Of a DNA stretch of 64,000 nt, positions 11,335 through 22,195 are shown one piece after another. The position numbers were made by a program, and so were the translations under genes. The notes below the pieces were generated by a model. The model ran no database searches. It was not told the DNA's origin and saw nothing but the letters and a program-made list of their open reading frames with translations. Within the stretch, counting starts at the first letter, position 1. Each line of letters begins with the position of its first letter. The stretch comes from Toxonevra muliebris (Eukaryota > Arthropoda > Insecta > Diptera > Pallopteridae): NCBI GenBank assembly GCA_963691655.1, contig OY829326.1, forward strand, positions 56,103,776 to 56,167,775, in the 5' to 3' direction.

Positions 11335-11480
11335 AACACTGTGACACAAATTTGAGTGTTTTTTCCACCGGATTGGTGATTTGGCTAGAGTAATTTGAGG
11401 CCGCTGAGCACGAATCTGAAGACCATTTTGCTCCATCACGTCAGGTTTTTGATATAACGGTACATGAAATCATGAAAATG
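11335..11480 (+). repeat. Shared module (GCTGAGCACGAATCTGA...CATCACGTCA)
   Basis: GACACAAATTTGAGTGTTTT, ACCGGATTGGTGATTTGG, TAATTTGAGG, CCGCTGAGCACGAATCTGAA and GACCATTTTGC occur in the same order at 32816-32925. The core also appears in the foldback arms and the hAT-type elements of this window. No termini seen here, so it is listed as a module and not as an element. Confidence 0.65.
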
Positions 11481-11629
11481 ACTTTATTAAGACTGTATCA
11501 GGATATTATTAATTTATGTTTTATCGTTTTTGGTGTCTATAGAAAAGTTGTTTAGAAGAAAAAGAAGCATATTTTTTTGTGAACATAAGAATCTTCCATC
11601 TAAGTTCCATACTCCAAATTTTGGAAGTT

Positions 11630-12020
11630 TTTTAAGTGGCATGTGGCAGTTTTATTATATTGAAGAATAGGAAAACTGCTTTATAAATTAACATTCTCAG
11701 TTTCATTCTTATGGCTCTTCTATTACTGACATTTTAGCAATTTTCTTGAGTAGGCGTGGCAGTACACCCATTTTTTCTTCTTATAGATCTACATACCAAA
11801 TTTCGTTATTTCACAACAGATATTTAAAAAGTTATTGCAATTTGAGTGTTTAATTTATATGGAAAGTGGGGGTGGCAGTAGTTCAATTGGTACCATTTTC
11901 GGCATACGACTTTGCTTTAATTAGATTATCTCGACTACCAAATATTATTAATATTAAACAACGTTTACTATTTTTGGCTGCGGTTTATATGGGATCGTTA
12001 CATTGTGCGGCACCCGGTTT
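11630..12020. repeat. Degenerate GTGGCAGT-type repeats
   Basis: Three spaced copies of a GTGGCAG(T) motif (11636-11651 GTGGCATGTGGCAGTT, 11755-11772 GGCGTGGCAGTACACC, 11868-11880 GGGGTGGCAGTAG), each followed by an AT-rich stretch with TATAGA or TATATGG. They look like old diverged tandem units of about 115 bp. The region then reaches ATTGTGCGGCACCC at 12011. Function and family unknown. Confidence 0.35.
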
Positions 12021-12940
12021 TTAAATCCTTTTGTAATTTCGTTTATATTTAGACAAGGTTTCGGACTTTACTACGATCGTAATAAATTTGGTATGTTTTT
12101 TGCAAAATTTTAAAATCTAGTCCGATACTCCGCTTTTTACGTTGCACATTACTTGGGCATAAAAATCAACCAGCTTTGTTTATCAAAATTTCACACATGT
12201 AAAATGCGTGAATATTTTAACACTTTTGCTTAATAAGTTTGCCGAAGAAAATTGAACACATATAAAAATTGTTCAAACAAAAGAAAAAAAAAAAACTAAA
12301 CTGAGTCCCTTCTGCACCCGCCTTACTTTACATATTGTTGTTTACTTCATTATAAAAGTTTTCGTTTTTATGTGCCAAAACTGCAACCATGGATTTTTTA
12401 ATTTTTCACTTTCTCTTTTCAATGCACTCTCTTCATTCTTTGCATCTCTGCATCGCCTAATGCTGATATTATTTTACAATTTCAATTAGTTAAGAATAAA
12501 CTATAAACTAAAATAAGCCATGCAATAAAACAACACAAAAAAATAAAAATAGTTTATGATATGTTCGACAATTCCATTGATATATAAGTAGTTATATTCC
12601 ACAACCGTTTTTGATATAGAAATTATGTGTTGCATACTTTTGGGCTTAAAGTAAAATAAAGCACACATTTATAAACTCACACATACTATGAAAACTCACA
12701 GGAAACCGACGTGACATTTGAATTTAATTTCTATCGATCCACTCCATTACAAATTTTTCTTCAGGCCTTAGTAATCACAAAAATCGCCACAACAAATGAA
12801 GTTCCAATAAGAAAAAAGACCTAACTGTAGAAGTCAGAGATATCTGCCAGGGATAGTACAGAAGCTGTTCAGCTCACATAATTATAATGATAAAATTTTT
12901 TTGTTTTTTCCTTCTTTTTATGCTACTTTTTTTTTGTTTT
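12021..12940. other. No feature recognised
   Basis: AT-rich, with one A-run and no termini or coding signal. Confidence 0.4.
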
Positions 12941-12947
12941 TAATATA

Positions 12948-14132
12948 CAGGGTAGGCCATTTGAAATCGACGGATCTGGCAACCCTATAACTTTTGCCAG
13001 CGCTATCAGGAAATTTATACCATGGAACAGTACACTCCCAAAGAACGCGCTAAAATTGTTTAGCTATACATTCAAAATAAGTTCCCAATCGTGAAAACCA
13101 AACGTGCTTTTCGTAAAAAAATAAAGTTAAAAGTGCTCTAGGTCATAACACTATTAGGCGTTTATATCCAAAATTTGTGAGCTCCGGTAGCCTTAATTAT
13201 GTCAGCCACGCATCTAGACAACAAACAAGACAATATAGAAGCCGTACGAACCAGTATTGAAGAGACATTGAAATATCGCCGTTCTCAGAAATTAGATATC
13301 CCTCGAATCACTTTCCGACGCACAATTCATAGCGATTTGAAGATGCTTCCTACAAAATTCAAATGGCACAAAAACTAAACCCAGCTGATTATCTGCGTTG
13401 CCTTAATTATGCCAAACGAGCCATTGAAATGGCTAAAAACGAACTTGACTCTTGGCGAAAAACCATCATGTCAGACGAGGCACATTTCGCGTTGAATGGA
13501 GTCGTAAATAAGCAAAATCTTCGGTTTTATGCCACAGAAAACTCTCAATTAATTGGACAATAGCCACTTTATGACTAAAAAGTTAAAGTTTGGTGCGATT
13601 TTTGCGCGGATATGATCATCGCGCCGTATTTTTTATATGACAATGATGGTGCTACTGTAACCGTCAATGGGAGGCGTTATCGCGCCATGATAACGGATTT
13701 TGTGATGCCCATTATTCGTGAAAATGGCATGGGTGGCTACTGGTTTCAACAGAACGCTATATGTCACATAACTCAACAAACAATCATTTTATTGAGACCA
13801 TGCTTCCCAGGATGACTCATATCAAAAAATGACGATTTTGACTGGCCACCCAGATCACCCGATTTAACGCCACCCGTCTTTTATTTGTGGAATTATTTGG
13901 ACTTTAGCTCAATTGAAAGCCCACAAACGACTTGAAATCGCCGCCATATCAGCCCAATTATTGGCCAAAACGATGGAAAATGTTGAAAAAAGAGCATATT
14001 ATTTTCTAAAAAGTAGCTGAAACAAATCTCCTTGAACTTAAATAAATGATTATTCAAATGAACAACAAAAGAATTGATTTTTTTTTAATTTTTCTCAGAA
14101 ACAAATGTTTCCACTTTAAATGGCCTGCCCTG
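12948..14132 (+). mobile_element. Dead mariner element (TIRs, TA target site, about DD41D)
   Basis: Inverted ends CAGGGTAGGCCATTTGAAAT (12948-12967) and CAGGGCAGGCCATTTAAAGT (reverse complement of 14113-14132) are each flanked by TA, the Tc1/mariner target duplication. The 1185-bp length is close to a complete mariner. The enclosed frame is a transposase pseudogene (separate entry). The catalytic spacing suggests the DD41D (rosa-type) group; that assignment rests on counting residues and not on a search. Confidence 0.9.
13022..14020 (+). pseudogene. mariner-family transposase, inactivated
   Basis: A cut-and-paste transposase would bind the TIRs with an N-terminal HTH and cut with a DDD/E triad. 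The frame opens with MEQYTPKERAKIV (13022), meets a stop at once, and continues after a frameshift through the stretch ending KLDIPRITFRRTIHSDLKM. The catalytic core is readable: MSDEAHF (first Asp, 13473-13475), WFQQNAICH (13744-13767, expected WFQQD) and SPDLTPPVFYLW (about 13858-13890). The second Asp is Asn, the third is Val, and one codon is missing after the second. In-frame stops lie at 13561, 13582 and 13813. The C-terminus ends near KRAYYFLKSS. About 40 residues separate positions two and three. It cannot encode an active enzyme. Confidence 0.88.
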
Positions 14133-14582
14133 TACATATTTTTATTAAATTTTTTTTTTCTATCCTAAGGAAATTTCTAAATTTTTGATTTTGGTTTTGC
14201 TGTGCTTTCTTTTCTCATTTACTATGATATTAGATTTCTAATGTCCGAACCCTGATTTAGGCACACCGATATTTTCTTTCCAATTTTTCTCTTTTTCCGG
14301 CTTAACGCCTGTCAAACAACAGCAGCAAACAAACGAATGTAGAAAAAGAAGAGAACGAAAAATATTTGGCTGACCTATTTCTCTTTTGTTTTGTCTACTT
14401 GGAATACAAACAAAATAAATGAAAATCTGGGTGTGTGACTTTTTAAATTAATGGGCATAAATTATTTTCAAGAAAGAGAGAGAGAGAGAAAAAAATTGTT
14501 ATTTTGCTTGTTAAATCAAAAAGAGAAAAGAAAATACGAGAGAGATGCACCTTAAAATGCAATACTTATTTAGTTGCAATAT
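14133..14582. other. No gene; (GA)n tract
   Basis: A (GA)n tract at 14475-14488 and AT-rich flanks. No other structure recognised. Confidence 0.5.
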
Positions 14583-14586
14583 TTAA

Positions 14587-15115
14587 CCCTTTCATGCCCG
14601 GATTTTGATGGAACTTGATAGAAATTTTTGTGCTGAAATTATGGTTACTTAGAACTTCCACATTCATCACACCAAATTGTATACCTCTATATTGATTTGT
14701 TTGTCTTTTATTAAAGGTTTAAAAAAACATAGCTATGGAGCTGCAAACAACAACTGGATAACCATTTTTCTCCAATTTTTTTTATTTTCATATTCTTTTG
14801 TTTTTTATAAACATATTTTATAATAAAAATTTAGCTTAGTAATAGTTTAAAGCATTTTTTTTTTTTTTTAAATTAATGGAAAAGAATTTACGAACAAATT
14901 TTGTCCTGAGGTTTTTGACTTGACTTCAAAGAGAAAAAATGTAAAAAATGTCATAATCACAAAATTTCGAACGAAATTTGTTCGGCAACCAGAAAACGTA
15001 AAGACTACCTAACACAACTGAATTCATATACTTTTACTAGTAAAATTTGTTAAATACATATTTTATGCCATTTCAAAGTGAATGTTTCCTATAGACAACA
15101 GCGAGCATGAAAGGG
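14587..15115. mobile_element. piggyBac-type MITE, 529 bp, at TTAA
   Basis: TTAA at 14583-14586 is followed by CCCTTTCATGCCCGG. The other end reads GAGCATGAAAGGG followed by TTAA at 15116-15119. Terminal CCC/GGG inverted ends plus an exact TTAA duplication are the hallmark of the piggyBac superfamily. TIR identity covers about 13 bp. The interior is AT-rich with no open frame, so it is non-autonomous. Confidence 0.85.
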
Positions 15116-15119
15116 TTAA

Positions 15120-16030
15120 GTAAAAAATTTTATGTTAATAAATTCTAAATAACTCTAATGCAAATTACCTTAGCTTGTTTGAAATTGATTGCTTATCAAA
15201 CTAAACAAATTTATTTACGCACACCTGAAGGAATCAATTTAACTTAATTACCAAATAAAGAATAAAAGTAACAAAAAAAAATCGAATTTCTCTAAATATC
15301 TTATGAAACCTCATAGCTCGCACTTATATATTTCTAAGAAAATAATAAAAGTTTAAGATATACCACATAAAGTTTTAACAACTTTTTATTTCAGTGCTTA
15401 ACTAGAATTTCACATTAATTTTCTAGTAAAAAATCCAATTATTTATGTATACATGCAGGTATGATGGTTCTTTTTGTTATATGTACCTACATTTTAAATA
15501 ATCCTTTAAAGCTTAATTATAAATATTTCATTTATTCTATATAAACCAGTAGCAAAAGTTTTACCAAAAATTTTGATGTACGATTAATTAAAAAAAATAT
15601 ATATTTATACATATAAACATATATATATCATGCATTCATACATATATACATACATATGTCATAAGCTGAAGTTGTAATTAAACATAAAATTTATATGAGA
15701 AATGTAATTTAGTAGGTAAACTTTTTCAAATGCAAACATTTTCAAAGGAAAATTTTAGTTCACTTTCACTTAGTTACGCTTTTAAAGTGCATTATTTAGA
15801 AGCAGTTTGGAAGCACTTTCAATCCATCGTATAATAGTGAATGAAATCGACCTTAGTATTGGTTTTTCTTTATACATACTTATGTGCATGAAAAAGCAAC
15901 ACAAAAAATTTAAAAATCTTTAAACCAATTTTTGGCATTGTTTATTTAATGTTTATAAATTTTATTTTATATTTTTCCTTATAAAAAACAAAGCGATCAT
16001 CATAAAACTGTTGGTCTTTCTCAAGTTCAT
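15120..16030. other. AT-rich DNA with (AT)n/(ACAT)n
   Basis: Low complexity at 15596-15655 (TATATATTTATACATATAAA and CATACATATATACATA). No coding or mobile-element signal. Confidence 0.5.
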
Positions 16031-16079
16031 CTCTTTTTGTTATACTTAAAATACGATAGTAGCATTGTACAGCTATAAA

Positions 16080-16215
16080 ACTGCTCTGAAATCGCTTCTT
16101 TTGGAAGCGTATAAAATGCAATATAAAAACGAAAGTATTAGAATGCGTTTCAATGTATAAAAAGAAGCGTTTCAGTGTATAAAATAATGCGCTTCAACGA
16201 ATCTAAAGATGCACA
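16080..16215. repeat. Diverged GAAGCGTATAAAATG-type units
   Basis: TGGAAGCGTATAAAATGCAA (16099), AATGCGTTTCAATGTATAAA (16142), AAGAAGCGTTTCAGTGTATA (16161) and ATAATGCGCTTCAACGAA (16184) look like degenerate short tandem units. GAAGCGC motifs are also dense in the TIR element at 39.15 kb, so this may be a fragment of that family. Confidence 0.35.
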
Positions 16216-16234
16216 TCGAAATCACTTCTGATGC

Positions 16235-17269
16235 TCATCTCTAATCTGCTGGATTAAAACACACAAACCTGCATACACTCTCACATATATGTAAATATGA
16301 AATGACACACATATGTATGTATATATGGTACCTCCAGTAGAATTAGAAAAATTTGAATATGTGATTTAAACTGGTAATGCATACAAAATGCTGTCATAAG
16401 AATTGCATAAAAATAAAGCAAATATTAACAAAAAAACAAAAATGCATTTCTCATATTTATTTTAAATCTCAGTTGTGTTTAATTTTCATTTAAATAGAAA
16501 TTTAATATTTCACCCAAGCCACAAAGTGAAGCCACATAGGCACATATGCGTGCATATTTCTTTTATTTATTTATTTAAAACTTTTATGCACTGAATAATT
16601 TTTTGCTGACATTATGATATAAAACAATATGAGTGGAAGTTTACTATTAAGTTCAGTGCACTGTGCTTATATTTTATTTATGAAAAAAAAAACCTTTATT
16701 AATAGCATTAATTATTACTAACTTGCAAATCATGTCAAAAAAGGTACTGAAATCTGTCCGAATTTAATCAACAAGTTAAATATAAATTACTCATTTGATG
16801 TAAGAAAATGAGTAGTTAAGGCTAAGTATGGAAATATTCTAATTTGAGAAAATTTATAAGGCAATCTCACTGAGGAATTTCAGCAAAAGCTGCGGCACTC
16901 CGGGTAGGGGGGAATTGTGAAAGGAAACTTATCACAAGAACTATTGATTTGTAACTCCTAGATCGCGATTCCCAGCATGAAGTATACATTACTTGAAATA
17001 CAAGTATTTTTAATAACTTCAAGACAAACATTTAATACTATGTACTCAGCAGCTACCGGATCCGAAGGGATTTTTATTCCATATTCCAATCCCCTGCCTT
17101 CACCCCCACCCCTCCCCGAATATGGTCAGAAGTGCTCAAGCTATTTCTTCAGACAAATCTAGGCACTGTCTAACTCTTGTTCTATGCTTATGTTTTTCAT
17201 AGTCGTAATTATTTTAATTTCTTTTTTACTTAGGTAGAGATTTAGCGCTGCAAATTTTTCTCCTTCTTT
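16235..17269. other. No supportable gene
   Basis: Mostly AT-rich. A more complex stretch at 16860-17165 has CACTCCGGGTAGGGGGGAAT and the C-rich CCTTCACCCCCACCCCTCCC (17097-17116), with a 61-codon plus frame. It could be transposon debris; no motif allows assignment. Confidence 0.3.
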
Positions 17270-17312
17270 TATGGCACAACAGCCCATGAAAAGTCTAGAC
17301 CGACTTTGTCAC
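17270..17312 (+). repeat. Short dispersed repeat fragment
   Basis: TATGGCACAACAGCCCATGA (17272-17291) is the counterpart of the minus-strand sequence at 7316-7333. Ends unknown. Confidence 0.4.
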
Positions 17313-17750
17313 GCTGTCACTTAGTTGCTTAAAATCTTGTGTTGATCGTAGCACGATGACTTACTGCCCCTTTTTCCCTTTCTTAACTTATTTTTATAGA
17401 GTGAGTTCCTATTATTGAAAATATTTGGGACTAATTTAGTTCTTAGACGATGTTTCTCTTCAACTTCTGAATACCTAGTAATATAAAATATGGTGACATA
17501 GTTCATTCAACTCACAGTCAGCAGCTTTAGTTATTTCTGGACTACTTTGATAGTCAAGACCTTATGGCTGAAGTGTTAAACAAGAATCTCCAATGAAGCG
17601 GCATACCAAATTTTTCATCCGTTCTCATTTTGTCCTCACCCTAAGTTCTCATTCTATTCCTCACTAAGTTTCTACATACTATGATTTGGTGAGATATTTT
17701 GTCTTTCTATACAACACAAATCACCTTTTCATTCAGCTCTATGAGCTTCA

Positions 17751-18668
17751 CAAGGCCGTAGCCAGGATTTTTTTTGGGGGGGGAGGGGTTTTTCATTCGA
17801 AGAAAATTGACATTGAATTGCCATTACTGATGATGAGTCCCACCTCAAAAAAATTACCAAAAATAGTAAAAATAGTCAGAGGCTCATTTTTTTCCAAATG
17901 ATTATCAGTGGGAATTTGGGCCATGATAAGGAATCCGGATGAGGTTGGCTTATATTCCCGAAATTCGTGCAGTTACTGCATTGAAAGAGGTCTTCCGAGT
18001 CAGGGTGATCTGAGCAATAATGGATTAAAGAATTAATTACATTTTAAGATTGTTTCCTAGAACTTTGGAGCTGATCCACTACTACTGCCCTACATGGGAT
18101 TTGCAAATAAAATGGTTCCTAGTGTTTGTGAATGAATTTTTTATACTGAACACGAATCTGAGGTCAAAAATTTCCCATCACGCCACGTTTTAGAAAAAAT
18201 GGGATGGAAAACCCTAAAATAGAATTTTTGGCCATTTTTAAAAATTGGAGAGCTGAACACTGGCGTGCTACAAACTTCGAAATCCAGAAATTATAGGCTG
18301 AATCATGCCCTTCCAAATGAGCCCTAAATCCGAAACTGTAAATCAAAAACAGTTACTGACTTAGAAAAACTATAAATGCAGAATTGCTCAGCATCATCTT
18401 CTCTTTTTGTATCCAAAGTCAAACTTCATGTCAAAGAAAACAAATCGGATCAGGTCGTATAGTGTAACTAAGATTTCAAGTTTATTTTTTTATATTTGAC
18501 TTTTTAGAAAGAAACCGATGGAGGTAAAAAATATTTTAAAACTATTCAATAGATTTTATTTTGACTTTTTTTTTCATCCACTGGTAATTAATATAAAAAA
18601 ATAGAAGAAAGTTTCCACATTTCGGGAGAGTCAGAACCCCCAAAACCTCCCTCCTAAATACGGCTTTG
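17751..18668 (+). mobile_element. hAT-type non-autonomous element, family 1 copy 1 (918 bp)
   Basis: The 8-bp direct repeat GAGCTTCA flanks it exactly (17743-17750 and 18669-18676). The ends are CAAGGCCGTAGCCAGG and, inverted, CAAAGCCGTATTTAGG. An 8-bp target duplication plus CARGG-type termini fit the hAT superfamily. A sister with its own duplication lies at 59703-60678. Next to the left end is a G-tract (GGGGGGGGAGGGG at 17774-17786) and next to the right end a C-rich tract. The interior carries the shared CTGAACACGAATCTGAGGTC module (18146-18165). No transposase is encoded. Confidence 0.92.
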
Positions 18669-18676
18669 GAGCTTCA

Positions 18677-19600
18677 TATGGGGAAGTCCTTTTTCTTCTG
18701 TTTTTACTCTTTTCGAATGAAATTAAGGAGTGCGCACAAAAGAATTATGCAACTTTTCCTATTTTTATTATACTTCACTTTACATATTCGGTACAAAAAA
18801 AAAAAAAAAATTTTACACTTTTTTTCAAGGAAATTTAAAACTTTTTCAGGAATTCTCTCCAACAAGACCTTAATGTTGCTTTCATTATTTTAATGATAAA
18901 TTCTTCCGAATTATTGTAATATTTTTATATTGAACATCATCTTGAATGCTTTCAAACCATGAGGTAATCTCGAAGAAGTAAAATTCGTATATTGATTAAC
19001 ATTTAAAAACGCCTTAGAATTTTAAGCAATACTCAGAACCTATTTCTTAAGAAATTTTTCTTTGCCGGGCATATAATAATAACCTTCTCTTTCTTAACAC
19101 ACTTCAGAAAATAAATTTTATTTCATATAAATTTGAAGCAATTTTCACATGATTTTGTGCATTTACTATTAAAATGCAATAAAACTCACAAACACACACT
19201 CATATACATTGCATACATTTAATTAAAAAAGAAACAAACAAAAAAATTCATTTAATATATTTTTTATTAACTAAGTTTATAAATAAATTTCAATTTGATT
19301 GTAAAAATTAATACAATTGTGGCATGTTGTGATAAGTTGTAGAGTAAAGCATACAAAGCAAAAACAACAAATGCATATAAAACACATTTACGTTATTTGC
19401 ATATTATTGCTGGCGCTGCTTGATGTTTGTGTTGTTGTTTTTATTGTTATTATTGTTAGAAAGAACATTTGGCATACATTTGCCTGCATTCGGCGCAAAT
19501 TTTAAAAGTCAATTTGGACGATGCGCACAATTTGCAATGCAACAAAACGACGAAATGCCATTAGAAAATTGAATTGTGAAATTGCACACTCACATGCAAC
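18677..19600. other. No gene recognised
   Basis: Contains A-runs (18797-18810), some AACA-rich DNA and a 75-codon plus frame at 18666-18893 that begins inside the hAT target site. No conserved motif. Confidence 0.4.
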
Positions 19601-19602
19601 AC

Positions 19603-19768
19603 AGTGTTGCCACTTATATATATTTTTTCAATAAAATGTTATTCTAGTAAAGTAGGTAAAATAAAAATGTCAATTTAAAAAGTATAATAAAATCATAGTA
19701 ATAGTTTTTTAAAGCTTTAAATTTGTTTGATTGCACTTCATTGCACTTTCATATAAGTTGGCAACACT
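19603..19768. mobile_element. Short TIR element (166 bp), family uncertain
   Basis: AGTGTTGCCACTTATAT at 19603-19619 is inverted at the right end as ATATAAGTTGGCAACACT (19751-19768), 16-17 of 18 positions matching. The ends resemble the CAGTGTTGCCAAC termini of the 295-bp hAT-type MITE in this window. No clear target-site duplication is seen. Confidence 0.55.
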
Positions 19769-20076
19769 ATTTAGTTTGATTGCATGGGAATGACACTATA
19801 CAAAACAATACAGTGCCACTTTTGTTGCCATTCATTTGACGCATTGGGTATTAAAATGAGCATTTTGCATCATTTAAAAACAAAAACAAATAAGACAAAA
19901 ACATAGCAGTTAAAAACAAAAACATTTTTGGTTGGAGTTTCTATGCAGATTTTCCAGTGTGCTCTCTCTTTCTTTCTCTTTCCATGTGTGTCTTCACCCA
20001 CTCTTAAGCTTTTTGGTGTATGGCATTGTGTGTTTGCTATGATCTAAATGCGGATGTTGCTTTGATGCATAATAAC

Positions 20077-21124
20077 CAGGGTTGCCGTTTTGCTTATTTG
20101 TAAATCAATTTGCTTACTTTTTTTACGGTTGAGCACACGTGTACTTTTTTCTCATCTTGTTTATTTATTTAAAAAATATAATTTGAACTAAAATTTACAA
20201 GAAAATTTTTATATATTGGCATAATTTTGTTATTACTCCCTTTATTTAGTTTTTTTCATTCGATAAGATTGGGTAACACTAATTATATCCATGCATACTT
20301 GGTGTCATCCCAGCAAGTTATGGAATGAAAAATGTAAGTAGTACCAAAATTACATAGTGGCACAAATTTTCAACGAAATTTTCGAGAGATTTTCCGACGA
20401 TTTTATAGAATCACGACTGCTCACACAGTTTTTCTCCATCACATCTAGTTCTCCCACAATATAGACCTGAAGTCGTAAAAATGGGGTCATCAGGCGCTAT
20501 AAACAAATTTGTTTATTTCAGCAGATACGAATGTGATGTCTGAAGCAAAGTTGATAAGCACAAAAAGTACGCAGTCGTGATCATCGACCATAAATTACTA
20601 TAAACCTGTAGGAAAATCTCAAAAAAATTTCTCTGCCTTCATCTCAAAAAAATTTCTCTGCCTTCGATTATGTTTATTGAAAATGAGTCACCCGATTTTT
20701 TCGATTGAACTATTGAAATTATAATTTGTTTTTTTTTTTTTTTGTATAGAAAAATATATTTTTTCAGCTATCTTTATGGTACTGAAGTTAATATAACGGT
20801 TTTTCGGGTCGATGAATCCGAATATGACATTGTTTGCTTTTACAATTGATACAAAATTTTCTTAAAACTCATTGTTTTTGTAGGTTTTCTTCCATAAAAT
20901 GTTGCAAATTGTTATTTAAAAATCGGGAGACTCAAGTTGATTTTTTTTTGTCATATACTCTTTGGCACAGTTGATTAGCATCAAATATATCATCTTTCTA
21001 GGGGGTTGACGATGTCTCGAAAAAATTTGATCACCCCTTATATATATGTATAAGCATTCCTTGTCTTATTACTACTATATATGTAGTATTTGATTACAAA
21101 ATTTTTTAAGCCGTGGCAACTCTG
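20077..21124. mobile_element. hAT-type non-autonomous element, family 2 (1048 bp)
   Basis: A perfect 8-bp duplication ATAATAAC flanks it (20069-20076 and 21125-21132). The termini CAGGGTTGCC and, inverted, CAGAGTTGCC are typical of hAT. The interior has inverted arms: GAGAGATTTTCC and ATCACGACTGC (about 20383-20421) reappear inverted at 20571-20620. It also holds a shared-module relative (TTTTTCTCCATCACATCTAG near 20430) and an exact 25-bp tandem duplication. No open transposase frame. A single copy in this window, but the boundaries are exact. Confidence 0.9.
20616..20665. repeat. Perfect 2 x 25-bp tandem duplication
   Basis: The unit beginning ATCTCAAAAAAATTTCTCTG and ending CCTTC occurs twice without spacer (20616-20640, 20641-20665), inside the hAT-type element. 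Confidence 0.9.
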
Positions 21125-21137
21125 ATAATAACGGCCC

Positions 21138-21275
21138 TCCACTATAACTCTCACTCTCTAGCTCTTCCTCTCTTACGCTTTCTCTCTAGTTCTTCCTCTC
21201 TGGGTCCTCCTATCTCGCCCTTCCTCTCTTTCTCTCCAGCTCTCTGTAACTCTTCCTCTCTCTGATTTTTCATTC
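21138..21275 (+). repeat. Polypyrimidine tract of CTCTTCCTCTCT units
   Basis: About 140 bases almost free of purines, with repeated AGCTCTTCCTCTCT-like units, starting a few bases after the hAT target duplication. On the minus strand it is a GA-rich, GAGA-factor-like tract. No function is shown by the sequence alone. Confidence 0.75.
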
Positions 21276-21919
21276 TCTCATAGTTATTGTGCCACCAAAA
21301 ATACAAATCGTTTAGCATTTTGGAACATTTAATCTCAATGTATGTATGTCTGAGTGCTGTGTATGTTTTGCTGTTGCAAGCAATTGTTGCTTTTTGAAGC
21401 GTCGTGTTATTTCAATGGACATTACGTGACTTAACTGGCATCGTCGTTGTGGTCATTGCAGCCATGCATAATTGTGTTGTTGCTGCTGTTGTTGTTAGTG
21501 TAATGCAAATATCGCTATGTTGCATGAGCATGCAATGTGTGCATCATCAAAATTTATGCGCGCACACATACATAAGAAAGACAAATGTTTTTGTTGACAG
21601 GCAACAATTCCGTTGTGGTATTTCTTTTTTCATTTTCGTTTTTTGACAAATTAATTACATTTTCTTATTGCTAATGGGTAGTCACGATGTTCACTTAACG
21701 ATATTGTATGTAGTTGTTGGTCTAATTGTTGGCACAATTTCTGTCTATTTAAAAACTATTTACATCAAATTTATGTACATATAATATAAACAATTCTATA
21801 AAAATTTAGGTTTAATTAGTAATTTTAAGATTTTAACTGATATTTTGAAGGAAATGGAAATAAATGAGCATTTATAATAAAATCTAAAAAATGTTTGAAT
21901 TTGAGAAAGCGCCTCATTT

Positions 21920-22195
21920 TGAGAGTGAGATCCGCCCTCAAGACGTGAATACTTTTGACGACTGATTTTGGTAGATATCTCAATTACTGCAAGATTGCGA
22001 CTGCACAATGTTGCTCTCAGTTTTCGTCGCGTAAACGAGAGAGTGAAATTTGAGAGTGCCATTCAATTTGAGAGTGAGAGCCGAATTTCGGTAGATATTT
22101 CAATTACTACAAGATTGCGACTGCAAAATATGGTCGCTCTCAGTTTTTATCGTGTAAGTGAGAGAGAGAGAGAGAGGGGAATTAATTCATAGCAA
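21920..22195. repeat. Tandem duplication, about 120 bp, then (GA)n
   Basis: GGTAGATATCTCAATTACTG / CAAGATTGCGACTGCACAAT at 21970-22010 recurs as GGTAGATATTTCAATTACTA / CAAGATTGCGACTGCAAAAT at 22090-22130. Both are followed by CTCTCAGTTTT and TCG(C/T)GTAA and preceded by TTTGAGAGTGAGA. The second unit ends in (GA)n at 22159-22176. The 74-codon plus frame at 21968 only reflects this duplication. Confidence 0.8.

Noticed and set aside
13363..13815. Two separate small genes at the mariner locus
   Set aside because: Both frames are in the same phase, separated by stops, and together with upstream and downstream text form one decayed transposase.
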